This document shows positions 1-10,828 of a stretch of DNA of 64,000 nt, piece by piece. A program made the translations under genes and the position numbers. How positions within the stretch are numbered: position 1 is the first letter of the stretch; each line of letters starts with the position of its first letter. The notes beneath the pieces were generated by a model, which saw nothing but the letters and a program-made list of their open reading frames with translations, searched no databases and was not told the DNA's origin. This stretch comes from Atkinsonella hypoxylon (Eukaryota; Ascomycota; Sordariomycetes; Hypocreales; Clavicipitaceae). The stretch spans positions 209,222 to 273,221 of the forward strand of contig JFHB01000021.1 of assembly GCA_000729835.1 (NCBI GenBank). Direction: 5' to 3'.

Positions 1-2004
1 TGTTTTGCCCATTGGCAGATCCGCCACCTGCCTTCGCACCACCACCGCCCCCACGATCTCGCCGTCCTCGACCGCCAGATGGCTTCTCCTTATCACCATT
101 GGTCGCAGAGCCTCCCTTGGCAGGCGTCGTTGATGTTGCAGCACCGGCCGGTTTCTTATCCTTGCGCTCCAGGACTTGTACAGAGGCTTGCCCTATGGAA
201 ACTGGGCTAGCAGCTACGGCCTTGACAAGCGCATCGTGCTCGGAGAAGTCCACGTATGCAAAGCCTTTGCGCTTGTCGATTTCGACGAGGGTAATGGTAC
301 CGAAAGTTCCGAGGACTTCTCGCAATGACGCATCGTTGACTCCTTGTGAAGCGCTTACATGCTTGACGAATGCGCGTCTCGCATTTGCAGACACTGAGGG
401 AGCCTTCTTTTGCGATTGCTTCGCGCTTCCATTCTCCTTCAGCGTGGTTTTGTTGCTGTTGGGGGTATCTAAGCTTGGTGCTTGACTTGGCGGCTGGGTT
501 TCAGCAGTCTTTGGCGGCACAGCTTGTTCGTTCTTCTTCTTAAGGATGACCGGAGGATTCGTGGCGGTCGCTTGTGCGGACGTACTAGAGGATTCAGTTG
601 CGGCGGCTCCTTTGCCTTTGTCGGCCATTCTACCGCCACGATTCCTCCTTCCCGGTTGACCCTTGGTGGCTGCCGGACTCTCGGGTCGTCCCTTGGACGC
701 TTGCGCAGCTGGTACGTCGGGTTGTGGCGATGCCTTTTCCGTCACAGTGGCCGGCGGGGCGTCAGCGGCCACAACATCGTTTTCTTTGGTAAGGGCAGCC
801 GCTGCTTTGGCATCTGCTTCGGCCTTGGCTGCATCATGACGAGCCCGCCGATGAGCACTTCCAGGACTGAGACCAAGGTCCCGTTGTAGGATTCTTGCTG
901 CGGCTGCAATTCCAGCTCTTCGGCTTTTCGGAGCGTCTGTCGCGGCACTGACACTGGCACCAGTGGTGACAGACGTAGTCGCATTCGTAGCTGCAGTCTG
1001 ACTCGCCGCTTTCTTTGCCACATCGACGGCTTGCTCCGTGGCAGCTTTCTTTGTGAGAATCTTGACCGTTTCCTTCGCCGGCTTGTCTGCCTTATCACCC
1101 TTCAATTCCTTTCCTTTCTTCTTGTTGGAAGAGTCATCGTCCTTGGATCCGCCTTTGCCTTTCCCACCCGCCTTGGAGTTCTTGCCTGACCCACCATCTT
1201 TAAGCTTGTTAGCCTTCTTCTCCCTCAAATATTCAACAAGAGGTGTCGTGGTGACTTTGGTCTCTGCTTTAGCAGCATCGGCCAGATCCTCGACATCGAT
1301 ACTATCACGCATGGGTGCAGGGTTAGCAAGGCCCTCGAGAAATGCCATGAATTCGGGGTCCTGATCGATTGTGCCTTGCCGAACATCAGTCCTCTTTTTG
1401 GTGCCTGCAACTTTTTTGTAAATTGAAAACTCCAAGACTGGCGGCCCGACCAAGGCGGGATTGGTGAAAGTTGACTTTGCATCCTCCCATGTTGAGCTCC
1501 TGACCAGCTCGCTGAGGGGCATGATGTCATCCTTCCGCATCAAGTGAACATACGCACGGCTAGGACGCGAAGGCTTCGAAGGACTAGAAACATAATCATT
1601 ACAAGTCTGCACAATGCGATAGATTACGAAAAATCTGGGTGACACATACTCAGTGGAAACTTTGCCGGGAACATATAAGAACCAATCCACTTTGCCCTTG
1701 GAGACTTCCCAGTCTGTGCCGAGTACAGACAGACACTCTTGCTGTGTCATGCCGGGTGGCAGGCGACGAATGACCAACTTTTCTCCTTCATTGTGTGCTC
1801 TTGAAAGTGAAGCCTTGGCTAATGGCGCATCTCCTTCAGTGGTGTTCTGTTTGGAATTTAGAGCCCATTGGAAATATGTTTCAAGGGAATACCAGATGTT
1901 ACACATACCTTGGCAGAGCCACGCTTTCCGGCCGCCCGTCTCCCTTTGCCAGATTTGGAAGCGTTGCTGCTCTCCTCCGGCCCCTTGGACTTGTTATTTC
2001 TCAT
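1..2004 (-). CDS. upf3: UPF3, nonsense-mediated mRNA decay factor (3' end cut by window edge)
   Basis: Core factor of nonsense-mediated mRNA decay that links the exon junction or ribosome to UPF2 and UPF1. Three exons are seen: 2004-1909, 1846-1650 and 1583 to beyond position 1. The introns (1847-1908, 1584-1649) have GTATGT donors and the phases fit. At least 625 codons are visible. The Smg4/UPF3 domain starts near residue 52 with KLVIRRLPPGMT and continues with GKVDWF, PSKPSRPSRAYVHL and DQDPEFMAFLEGLANP, which are family hallmarks. A long Lys/Ala/Gly-rich low-complexity middle follows. At about residues 495-565 there is a second RRM-like stretch (FVKHVS, then KGFAYVDF), followed by an RGRRGRGGGG tail. 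The gene is divergent from the phosphatase gene at 2874. The true C-terminus lies outside the window. Identity is confident; the exact length is not known. Confidence 0.93.
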
Positions 2005-2873
2005 TGTCAGATAGAGCGTTTTCTTAGGCGGTTAAGAGGATGAGCATGAAATCTTACTCTGTGTCTCACACTGGCTTGATCAGATCCCTGGCCAGCCACC
2101 CCGTTGGAGGTCCCGTTTGCCTTGCGCGACAGGACTTGTGGCGCCGGTGCAGACATTGCGCATGTCGTGTGTCGTCGTGAGTAAGTTTTTTCAAGAAAAG
2201 GGGGCAGCACGATACAGCTCGGCGGGATGTTGATTCTCTGGTCAAGGTGAGAAGCGCCTCTGACTATGCCTGGACGTCAAGTGAAGTTTAACAAGGAAGG
2301 CCCCACACCCATCACATGTGGATCCAATTGCTAGTGGCCACCCCAGCCCCTGCAAGCTTTCATTCGAATCGTTTGGTAGCGAGTAGTCACGTGGGCGCAA
2401 GAAGCACAGCATCTAATGAGTGAGCAGCGAGTACGGAGTACAGCAGAACGAGCAGCATTGACGGACCTAGTTATGAATCCGGATCCAGTGCATTGTGCTG
2501 TACTACCGCACATAAGGTCGACCGAATTCCCAATGTGAGATCCGAGAGACATTCGTTTTCATTTGATAAACTGTATGCAAGCACTTGTGGCACGAAGCGT
2601 GCAGCAAGCCAAGACGCAAGTGGCTAGTGCTGCCTCACTCAAGCTTGCCGCCGACGTCTGTGACATCAACGCCCGAAGAAGATCCGATTATCTCTCTATC
2701 GCTTCATCTACGAGATTACCTAGGCGCCAGGCTTCAAACGTCCAGGAGGCCTAATCCTCTCATTTCATCTCGCTGGGAGGTCATTGCTATCTGCCGCACG
2801 TCTTGTGGCAGAGCGTACTATCTCTCCTTCCGGCCTCTTCGTCGACGAGGCCATTACCAGAGTCTCGCCAACC
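2005..2873. promoter_or_regulatory. Divergent intergenic region, upf3 / ppg1
   Basis: This 869-bp stretch separates the two divergent ATGs and must hold both promoters and leaders. It contains an E-box CACGTG at 2388-2393 and one copy of the dispersed TACGGAGTA motif near 2435. No conserved open frame was recognised. An open frame runs into the ppg1 start from 2784, but similarity to PP2A-family N-termini begins only after the ATG at 2874. Confidence 0.5.
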
Positions 2874-4261
2874 ATGGCCGGCAACGTACCTCGACCCGGC
2901 CCCGCCAACTTGGGTCCCAACGCCGGTCTAGACGACTGGCTGGAAGAGGCCAAACAATGTCATTATCTGCCCGAAAGGGTCATGAAGGAGTTGTGCGAGA
3001 GGGTCAAGGAGATTTTGATGGAAGGTGAGCTTGGAAGATCACCGGCCAGCTGGAGTCGACTATTTGTCTGTTCGCTGACATGGCCCACCGCTCTCGTTTC
3101 CAGAATCAAATATTCAACCCGTTTGCACGCCTGTCACAGTCTGTGGAGATATTCACGGCCAATTTTATGACCTTCTCGAACTTTTCAGAGTGTCAGGCGG
3201 CATGCCAGGCGAGAATAATGTCCAGGCCCCCAAAACTGTCACAACCGTCATCACCTCCGAGGATATCGAACCACCAACCCAGATCACGAATCCAAAGCTA
3301 CGGAAGAAGTTGAAGTCTCCCGCCGGCGGTACTAGCGGTACCAATGATGAAGACGAACGAGATGTCTATGGTGCTTCTCATCCAGAATCAGCCCTGTCTG
3401 GCGCAAACGTCACATCAGCCCAGAGTACAGAGACTAGGTTCATCTTCTTAGGAGACTTTGTGGACAGAGGATACTTTAGTTTAGAAACGTTCACATTGCT
3501 CATGTGCTTGAAAGCCAAGTATGTCGGGAGGAAGAGCAATGTCCAACACACGCAAGTGGCAAAGCTAACTTCTCTCTGCCCAGATACCCCGACCGCATAG
3601 TTCTCGTTCGTGGAAACCACGAATCTCGGCAGATTACACAGGTCTACGGTTTCTACGAAGAATGCCAACAAAAATACGGCAATGCATCAGTCTGGAAAGC
3701 CTGCTGTCACGTGTTTGATTTCTTAGTTCTGGCAGCTATTGTCGATGGAGAAGTTCTGTGCGTGCACGGCGGGCTGAGTCCAGAAATCAGAACGATAGAC
3801 CAGATCCGCGTCGTTGCGCGTGCCCAGGAAATTCCGCACGAAGGAGCTTTCTGTGACTTGGTTTGGTCGGATCCTGAAGAAGTCGAGACATGGGCTATCA
3901 GTCCACGTGGCGCAGGCTGGCTGTTCGGCGACAAAGTCGCCCATGAATTCAACTATGTCAATGGTCTAAGATTGATCGCGCGAGCTCATCAGCTTGTTAA
4001 TGAAGGCTACAAGGTCAGCTCACAAAGTCTGCATTCTGAGTCACGAATAGCCATGCTGACTTACGACAGTACCACTTTGCTGAAAGCTCCGTCGTTACAG
4101 TTTGGTCTGCGCCGAATTATTGCTACCGGTGCGGCAATGTCGCTTCAATAATGACTGTAGACAAAGACTTAAACCCCAGATTCAGCATATTCTCAGCCGT
4201 CCCCGATGATCAGAGACATGTTCCTGCGAGCAGGAGAGGGCCGAGCGACTATTTCTTGTGA
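2874..4261 (+). CDS. ppg1: PP2A-like serine/threonine phosphatase PPG1
   Basis: Metal-dependent Ser/Thr phosphatase of the PPP family. Four exons: 2874-3024, 3104-3518, 3584-4013 and 4070-4261; all phases agree and give 395 residues. The catalytic motifs are in order: GDIHG at 65-69, GDFVDRGY at 167-174, RGNHE at about 198-202, HGGLSPE near 250, and the RGAGWLFG and SAPNYCYRCGN blocks. The C-terminus ends DYFL, as in PP2A-like catalytic subunits that can be carboxymethylated. About 70 extra residues, hydrophilic and Lys/Ser-rich, lie between GDIHG and GDFVDRG; PP2A and PP6 lack them. In yeast, Ppg1 works with the Far (STRIPAK-like) complex; that role is inferred here. PP4 or PP6 assignment is less likely because of the insertion and the N-terminus. 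Confidence 0.9.
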
Positions 4262-4695
4262 GGCGGCAATAGTTGTGTGGCAAGGGGTGGAAGCTCCAGA
4301 TGTATAATAGCACACGGTTGAGATATCCATTGATTGAGAGATGAATTCTAACGACATTTATGGTTGTTTGGGTACTGAACTGAATGAAGCTAACCATTGA
4401 CTGAGCAATATATGCATCCATGAATTTGGTGACCTTGGCCCATCTTGGTGAATTTACGTCTCCTGGCCATGCACGCGATACAGTTTGGTGGGCCAGGACG
4501 TGCTCCGTCCACTTCAAGCCCAGTCTCGTCTTCATCGATGGAAATGCTCACATAGATCCAAAACCGACATCATCCCATTCCACGAAAAGCCATCCAACCT
4601 GTTGTCTACGATTTAGCGTCTGCAGCACCCATTCCACCATTCTCTTCTACCCAGAGTGCTCGCCCCCTTCAAAAAGCCATATGCATAACCTGACC
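4262..4695. other. Intergenic region between ppg1 and trm12
   Basis: The tail of ppg1 and the promoter of trm12, both on the plus strand. The frame of trm12 is open upstream to 4420, but the added residues show no family similarity. No repeat or RNA gene is seen. Confidence 0.4.
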
Positions 4696-5856
4696 ATGCC
4701 GAAGCCTCAGCCGCGTTGCGACCCCATCCAGACTGCCATCTCATCATGGACCTCTACCCTCGAACCGCCCGGAGGAATCAACGCCACAGCCTGGAAGCAG
4801 GACCTCTGCAGCAATGCCCCCAGACGCTTCACAGTGTACGAGCCCATGGCTCTCCTCCCAACAGGCAGTTTCCACAACGCCATCTGGAAAACCGAACTCG
4901 CGCGTCACGATGCCACAACCATCACCTCGCTCTGGACTCACCTCCTCGCCGAGCTCTCCAAGAGCGGCGCCTCCCCAACAAGCCTGACGCATCTCGCCGT
5001 CAACGAGCGCATCCCGCTCCACGCGCAGCACGGCACGGCAGAAAACGTGATGCGCAGCCCAAGCGGCCTCCGCATCCTGCACGGCGACTTCGGCCCAGCC
5101 CAGCCGCATAGCCCGCCGTCCCAAACAGACTTTGCCAACGCATTCTGGGTGACGACGAGGCAGAACGGCATCACGCAGACGTGGGCCCCGCGCTGGACAA
5201 TGTTCAGCAGGGGCAACGTCAAGGAGAAAGCCCGCCTGCTCGGGTTCCCGTCCGTCCACGGCAAGGGACACGCCGTGTGGGCGGTTGACTTGTACGCCGG
5301 CATAGGCTACTTTACCTTTTGCTACGCCCGGCTCGGCATGCGCGTGCTCTGCTGGGAACTCAACCCCTGGAGCGTCGAGGCGCTCCGCCGAGGGGCCAGA
5401 CTCAACAAGTGGACAGTCGACGTCTTTGTCGAGCCGGGAAGGAGCGTGTCGTCTTCTGCATTGATGCGGAGCCCGGCCCAGATCATATTGCTGTCGGAGG
5501 ATAACGGCGGTGCGCGCGCGAGGGTCGAGGACGTTTGGCGGATGGACGGCGGATGGCTGCGCAATGTGCGGCACGTCAATTGCGGGCTGTTGCCTACCAG
5601 TCGGCTGACGTGGGCTTGCGCGCTGTTTCTCACGAGGACGACGGCGGCGGATGGGCTGCCGGCGTGGCTGCATCTTCATGAGAATGTGGGCGAGGCGGAT
5701 GTTGACTTGCGGAGGAGTCAGATTGAGCGGCTTTTGCGAGAGAGCCCGGAAGAGAAGGGGTGCGGTAAGGATATTCGCGTAGATAGAGTCGAGAAGGTCA
5801 AGACTTTTGCGCCGGGCGTGTGGCATTGCGTTTTTGATGTTCTCATTACGCCTTAA
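4696..5856 (+). CDS. trm12: tRNA wybutosine-synthesising protein 2 (TYW2/Trm12)
   Basis: SAM-dependent aminocarboxypropyl transferase that acts on the modified guanosine 37 of tRNA-Phe in wybutosine synthesis. It is a single exon of 386 residues from the ATG at 4696, which has a good context (ACCATGCC). An in-frame ATG at 4681 is possible, and the frame is open further back to 4420. The diagnostic motif I is VDLYAGIGYFTF at residues 197-208, followed by VLCWELNPWSVEALRRGA, a TYW2 signature. It is followed by HVNCGLLP and by HENVGE near the C-terminus. GC content is high at third positions, and an antisense frame of 360 codons arises from that bias alone. It follows ppg1 on the same strand and converges on the EF-hand gene. 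Confidence 0.9.
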   Translation: MPKPQPRCDPIQTAISSWTSTLEPPGGINATAWKQDLCSNAPRRFTVYEPMALLPTGSFHNAIWKTELARHDATTITSLWTHLLAELSKSGASPTSLTHLAVNERIPLHAQHGTAENVMRSPSGLRILHGDFGPAQPHSPPSQTDFANAFWVTTRQNGITQTWAPRWTMFSRGNVKEKARLLGFPSVHGKGHAVWAVDLYAGIGYFTFCYARLGMRVLCWELNPWSVEALRRGARLNKWTVDVFVEPGRSVSSSALMRSPAQIILLSEDNGGARARVEDVWRMDGGWLRNVRHVNCGLLPTSRLTWACALFLTRTTAADGLPAWLHLHENVGEADVDLRRSQIERLLRESPEEKGCGKDIRVDRVEKVKTFAPGVWHCVFDVLITP

Positions 5857-6105
5857 TATACACTATTCTACACTTGGTATTTGGGGGAAAACGTTCAGAC
5901 CCCCTTTCCCGTCGATTCTGTCCCGTTACTCATTATTATGAAATGCCTTCCCTGTCAGATACCTGCGCCCCCTATTTTAGCCCATAAAGTCCATGGGACT
6001 TGATACCTGCAGGAAATAGACAAATTACCGCAGTTGAAGCCCCCCAATCCAAAGCTAAAATCGAAAACCAAACCAAACCCGGACCCAAAGAAAGAACCCA
6101 TCACT

Positions 6106-6886
6106 TCAATGCCTCCTGAACTTGGCAGGAATATTCTCCTCGATAATCGCCATGTGATCCATCCGCTCCATCTCCTCCTGCTGCCTCTCCAGTTCCTCAT
6201 GGTGCTTGAAGTGCTCAACGTCCTCCGGATGTGTCAGGTCCTCCAACTTGGTGTTCTCATCATGGTACTTCTCCCAGTGGTGAATCTCGTACTCGTACTC
6301 GTCGTCGCCGTGATGGCCCGGCCCCGTCCCCAGATCCGGCAGCGTGCCCCCGTGGGCCATTAAGTCCATGAACTCATCGCGGCCGACCACTCCGTCGTGG
6401 TTCGTGTCCAGCAGATCCATCAGGTGCTGCAGGACCTCGAGCTTCTTGTCATGCAACATGCCCCTATTAGAAGGGTCCATGAGGCCGTACGTGCGCATGA
6501 TCTCCTCGCCTTGCCATTCGCCGTCGGAGTTGTAGTCGTGGAGGGCGAAGAAAGCGCCTGCGTCCCAGGTCTCGATGTGGTGCTCCTCTGAGAAATTCAA
6601 GAGTCAAAGAGCGACACATGTTAGCGCAAGCGAGGAATCCGGGGGGGGTTTCGCGTCTGACTTATTACACAGCGAATAGAGGCTTTGAATTTCTTCAAAG
6701 CGTAGTGTGCATTGATTGACAGTATTCTTGGAGCTGAATACTAAGAGAAAGTAGTGGTGAGATATTACCTGCCATGTGCTTCTCCATCCATGTGGCGTCG
6801 TCGTGGACAATGGGCTTCTGGCCAGGGCTGCCGTGCGCGGCGGCCAGCCCTGAGAGAGCCAGGTATAGGAAACTTGATGTGCGCAT
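6106..6886 (-). CDS. Secretory-pathway EF-hand calcium-binding protein (Ssp120/nucleobindin-like)
   Basis: Two exons, 6886-6769 and 6587-6106, joined in phase across a 181-nt intron with GTAATA donor and TTTCTCAG acceptor; 199 residues. The N-terminus (MRTSSFLYLALSGLAAAHG) is a typical signal peptide, probably cut near residue 18. Two EF-hands follow: one with loop DYNSDGEWQGEE and one with DTNHDGVVGRDE. The remainder is acidic and His/Glu-rich, with a helical EELERQQEEMERMD segment likely to form a coiled coil. This layout matches yeast Ssp120 and fungal nucleobindin-like proteins, which act in the ER-Golgi system as calcium-binding cargo adaptors. No KDEL-like retention signal is present at the C-terminus. 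Function is inferred from family. Confidence 0.85.
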
Positions 6887-8098
6887 GATGGAACCGCTTG
6901 TTTATGTAGCAATTGGTGAGGTCGATGTGTGTTCCGTCAGTCGAGCGTCGAGCTGGGTTGGCGCAATGTTCGTGAACCTTACGACAGCTGTATTCAACAA
7001 TGGAGACAGAGATGAATTGGCTGGGGACGACCGTAAACGGATACCCCTCACCGTGCCGAGCTGGGCTTCAACACAGCACCGACGAGCATTGTAACCTAAC
7101 TTAGCAAGCTAGTTTCGAGAAACTTCCCCTAGAGTAATAATTTGCACTTCAATAAAAGTACTAGCAACTATCCAGTCAAAAACGTACCATATCCCGCAGT
7201 TCCCTAATAAGCAAAAAGTCTTGAGGTTTCGCGCAAGACATGGTGACCACCCGCACCACTATCAACCAACAGGGCACCACGTCCCGTTTGACTAGGCGAC
7301 CGCGCGCCAGAAGCGAAATGTGTCGGCATGAAAGTACAGCCTTGTCAGCACCAGAGATAGTGCAGGACTTTGACCCTTGTTCCATCAATTACTGCAAGGT
7401 ATGAATACAAAGACATTTGCACTCAGACCAGCTAAGATATTAAATTTAGGCCTAGATATGTAGGATGGCTTATTGCACATGGTCCATCATTGCTTCACCG
7501 TGAAATTACATCCGGCCGACGACCTGATTTGTTTCTGGCGCCTTGGGTTCTGTCCGCTTCAAAGCCCAAGGCAACCGCTGCACCGGCATCTTACACAAAG
7601 AATTTATCATGCCCAGATGCGCCCCGAGTTCCAAGTCCCCGTGCCAAACGTGTGAACTATCATAACCGCATAAAGGTGCATCTGCACTCCCACATAACGC
7701 CGGCTTTCCATGCCTTTCCAAGAAAAACAGATTGAGTAACAGAAAAATGAGTATTGCCCTTCGCCCGACCAAATGGAAATATCAAGGTACGATAATCGCC
7801 CTTCTCGTTACGTTGATTCTCTCTTGCCCATGAAACGCCAGTCCTGTTGCTTGAATGAGCCAATGTCGGCCTCGCACAAGTCGACTACAGAGCTTCTGAC
7901 ACATTAAAATGCTCTCCTGATTCTAGTAGTCCATAAAAAGTCTTGGTGATGCTATGCTTGAACCAAGTCACTTGCACCTGAGAGTCCCCAAGTGCCGGCT
8001 AGGGATGAAAAAGTGCGGCCAGAAATCCGACACAGGCCTCAGCGTGACGTGATACAAGTCGTCAAAGAATATGATTTCAGCATCTTGCCCCGTCAGAA
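6887..8098. other. Intergenic region, 1.2 kb, no convincing gene
   Basis: It holds the promoter of the EF-hand gene and the 3' flank of the arrestin-like gene. One copy of a degenerate dispersed repeat is at 7099-7178. A minus-strand frame near 7506-7772 begins with a hydrophobic segment but has no ATG, so it was not called. Confidence 0.4.
7099..7178 (+). repeat. Degenerate dispersed repeat, copy A
   Basis: About 80 bp align with 10357-10438. Shared blocks include AGTAATAATT and AATAAAAGTACTAG. Most differences are C in this copy against T in the other. No coding capacity or terminal inverted repeats are seen. Confidence 0.5.
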
Positions 8099-9522
8099 TC
8101 AATCTATGAACGGCTTCTTCTGGCCGCCAACAAGACATAAACCAAGAGCGCGTAATGAGTTGCGGTCGCTGGCCAAAATAATAGTCCTTGCTGGCAGCAT
8201 AGGGTTATTGGGATCGACATGAGATGCATCCTTGGCGGCTTGCTCAATAGCGTCCATTTCTTCCTTGCAGGCCTGCTGATCCAGCGGACATATGACGATG
8301 GGTTGTCGCAAGGACACGTCACGTGCACCACTCAGCTGCACCTATGTACCAGACGTCAGTATATACACTTGGCTATTTAGAGAGCGACAATACTCGGAAA
8401 GTCAATACCTTAATGTTGAGATAGAATTCGATCCTGTAGAGTGAGGATGTAGTGGTAAAAGACGAGACTTCGTATAGGGGAAATTGTGGCTTCCCTCGTT
8501 TTACGATACCGTCTGCGTCTCTCAAGTCTTTTGACGGAAACACAAGGCCAATGTTGGTGGCATAACCAGCCTCTGGAATCTTCATCTTAACCACCTGTAC
8601 TTGTTTTGACAGCTTGTTGATTTTTTTGACCGGTTCGTCTCCTTCGGGATTGTACGTGACTTCTTCCTCTATCGTCAGATTGATTTTTTCTATGCTAACT
8701 CGTTTCGCTTTGTTCAGCCAGTCGAGGTTTGGTGAAAGTTTGATATAGACAGTTATAGGGTCTCCTGGACCGTAGCTCCACCGCGGTAGGTTGATGGCCA
8801 AGTGGACAACATTGTCTGACGTAACGTTCTTGGTTTCCGGCTTGTTGTACATTCCAAAGGTGGACAATGTATCGTATCGCTGTAGGGGAATTGGGCAAGA
8901 ATATTTGAACTGGTTGCTGTGGCCTTGTTGGACCGTTACAACAAGCTCATAGTAGGTCTCGGCTGTCCTGCTAGGAAGCTGAAGCGAAGCTGGCGGTATT
9001 CTGCGATTCGTTTCCTCTCCACCACGTCCAAAGGGTATAAACAAAACAAATGGTAGGTCCATTGCGATGACACTCTCGGCCTCCTTTCCTGTTGCGCAAC
9101 GAAATAGCAAGACTTCCTTGCCAACAACATCCGTCGCCTCCTTACGCGGTGTACCAAGGTGGCGTTTTGTCAGGCTGTCGGCGTCGGGATGGATCGTTTC
9201 TCGTCTTTGCAGGCAGACTCGTACTAATGATATTGGCACAGGCATGGAAATTCCTTGTCCAGGGCGAATTTCGACTTTGCCCTCAATTCGTGGCTAGTGA
9301 CATATAAGAGTCAGTAGGACGAAGGCAGTCGACCAACTATGCGAGGACTGTGGGATAGATACGTAGTCTCAGCCTGGAAGCAGAAGCAACAGGCTCGTGT
9401 GCCCTGTTATGTAGGGTGCGTATACGTACCAGAGTTGCTGAAATCCCAGGATAGCCCACGAGGAAGCTGCTGTTTGGGGGGCCAGACACCCTCACATGGG
9501 CTGGGACAGCCGCTGTGGCCAT
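8099..9522 (-). CDS. Arrestin-like protein with LDB19-type domain
   Basis: Likely an alpha-arrestin-related adaptor. In yeast Ldb19/Art1 such proteins recruit the ubiquitin ligase Rsp5 to plasma-membrane transporters. Three exons: 9522-9430, 9293-8409 and 8341-8099, all phase 0, giving 406 residues. The first exon joins smoothly (LVGYPGISATL then PRIEGKVEIRPGQGISMPVP). Arrestin-fold features include WSYGPGDPITVYIKL and FPLYEVSSFTTTSSLYRIEFYLNIKV, followed by CPLDQQACKEEMDAIEQA. The long C-terminal tail with PPxY motifs expected of Art1 was not found, and the protein ends soon after the fold. The ATG at 9522 has a good context (AACCATGG). The family call is moderately sure; a transport-adaptor role is inference. 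Confidence 0.75.
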
Positions 9523-10756
9523 GGTTCCGCTGTCGTTCCCGCCAGTCTCCTCGTGCTGGCGGTCACTTCACGTAGAGACGATGATTGGGGATGAGGAGGC
9601 GGAAAAGTAATGACTGAGGACGTCATGAGAAAGACAGCGAGGTGCCGCTGTCGGCGTCGGTGGCGGTATTGAAGGCGATTCTGTGTTGCTGGTTGCTGGT
9701 TGCTAGTGGGGTTGGCAAGCGTACCCGTGTCGATACTAGGTACCTAGGTAGTTACCTAAGATACATCAATGTGCGGGCGACAGCGTAGTCGGACCGTCAG
9801 TACCCCATACCGCCGACAAGGTACCGCCAACCAGGCAGTGTGGGTCAGGTCAGTTTTGTCGACACATGCACCTTGATTAGATTAGATACAGCACTAGTTA
9901 CTCCGTAAAGTGCAGACATCTGGCTGCGCACGTAACCAGAAACTCCTCGGTATGGCTGACAGCATTGTGTTCGGACTCGGTTGTGCGGAAGGCAAGCAAT
10001 CCTTGAATCTTCCAGAGGGAGAAGCTACCATACAGTAGCAACCCCAAGATGCAGATGCAGGCAAGCGAAATTGGTAAAGATGAAGTTGCAGTCCATCGGC
10101 CAATCTTCGTGGTTCAATCAATCTGCAGCTTTTGAGGGTGCCAATGCCAAGTCTGATGCTGCTGTCTGGTCTGTCGTCAGCAAATGCTGCTCCAGCGGCG
10201 AATCCACAGACAAGCCCGTGTCTGACATGTTACTGCACCTGACACACGTCATACCATAAAAATCAGACGGTACCGCATGTTGATGCTGATGGAACCGACC
10301 TTGCCCGAGCGCAACATTGATATCTCCTTGGTGCCGACAATTATTATAATAGCCTTATTAAGTAAGCTGGCTTAACGAACTTTTTTTATAGTAATAATTC
10401 TCCATGCTTTAATAAAAGTACTAGTAATTATCCTAGTTATAACAGGAACGCTCACTTGAGGGAGGTTCCGTGCCCGAATGGAGCCAGCTCGGCATCGACG
10501 CGATCTTTCTATGTCCACACAGCTCCGTCTTCGCCGCTCACCAACGTCATCATAATCCCATGTCAATCAATTGCACGAGCCAGAGAACCTGTGCGCATTA
10601 AGGCTCTTAAGTCATTATTCACAAGCAGAAATATTGCAGCACAGATCTAATCTCGAACTTTTCAGACCAGGAAAACAGTTTGAATTTACAGGAGTGCCGC
10701 GCGCAAACTTGGGTCTACATTCAAATAAAGAAATAGCAACAGATTTTGTTGATTTC
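9523..10756. other. Intergenic region before tRNA-Arg
   Basis: No gene recognised in 1.2 kb. It contains a short direct repeat of GTTGCTG near 9683-9705, a TACCTAGGTA motif near 9738, a CTCCGTA motif near 9901 and copy B of the degenerate repeat at 10357-10438. Confidence 0.4.
10357..10438 (+). repeat. Degenerate dispersed repeat, copy B
   Basis: Matches 7099-7178. This copy is the more AT-rich, with TTTT where the other has CCCC and TAATTAT where the other has CAACTAT. It lies about 320 bp upstream of the tRNA-Arg gene. Confidence 0.5.
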
Positions 10757-10828
10757 GGTGTGCTGACGCAATGGTAGCGTGCAGACCTCCTAAGTCTGAA
10801 GTTCAGGGTTCGAGTCCCTGGTACATCG
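10757..10828 (+). tRNA. tRNA-Arg (anticodon CCT)
   Basis: The full cloverleaf folds by hand. Acceptor GGTGTGC pairs with GTACATC with two G-U pairs; D stem ACGC/GCGT; anticodon stem CAGAC/GTCTG with loop CTCCTAA and anticodon CCT (reads AGG codons); T arm CAGGG-TTCGAGT-CCCTG; discriminator G. It is 72 nt without an intron. A T-rich stretch at 10844-10856 can serve as the RNA polymerase III terminator. The B box GGTTCGAGTCC is perfect. Confidence 0.93.

Noticed and set aside
4744..5826. 360-codon open frame antisense to trm12
   Set aside because: It mirrors the GC-rich codon use of trm12 on the opposite strand, has no recognisable domain, and trm12 is clearly the real gene.
7506..7772. Minus-strand frame with a signal-peptide-like start
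   Set aside because: There is no ATG at its beginning (TTG only), and no splice site supplying one was found.
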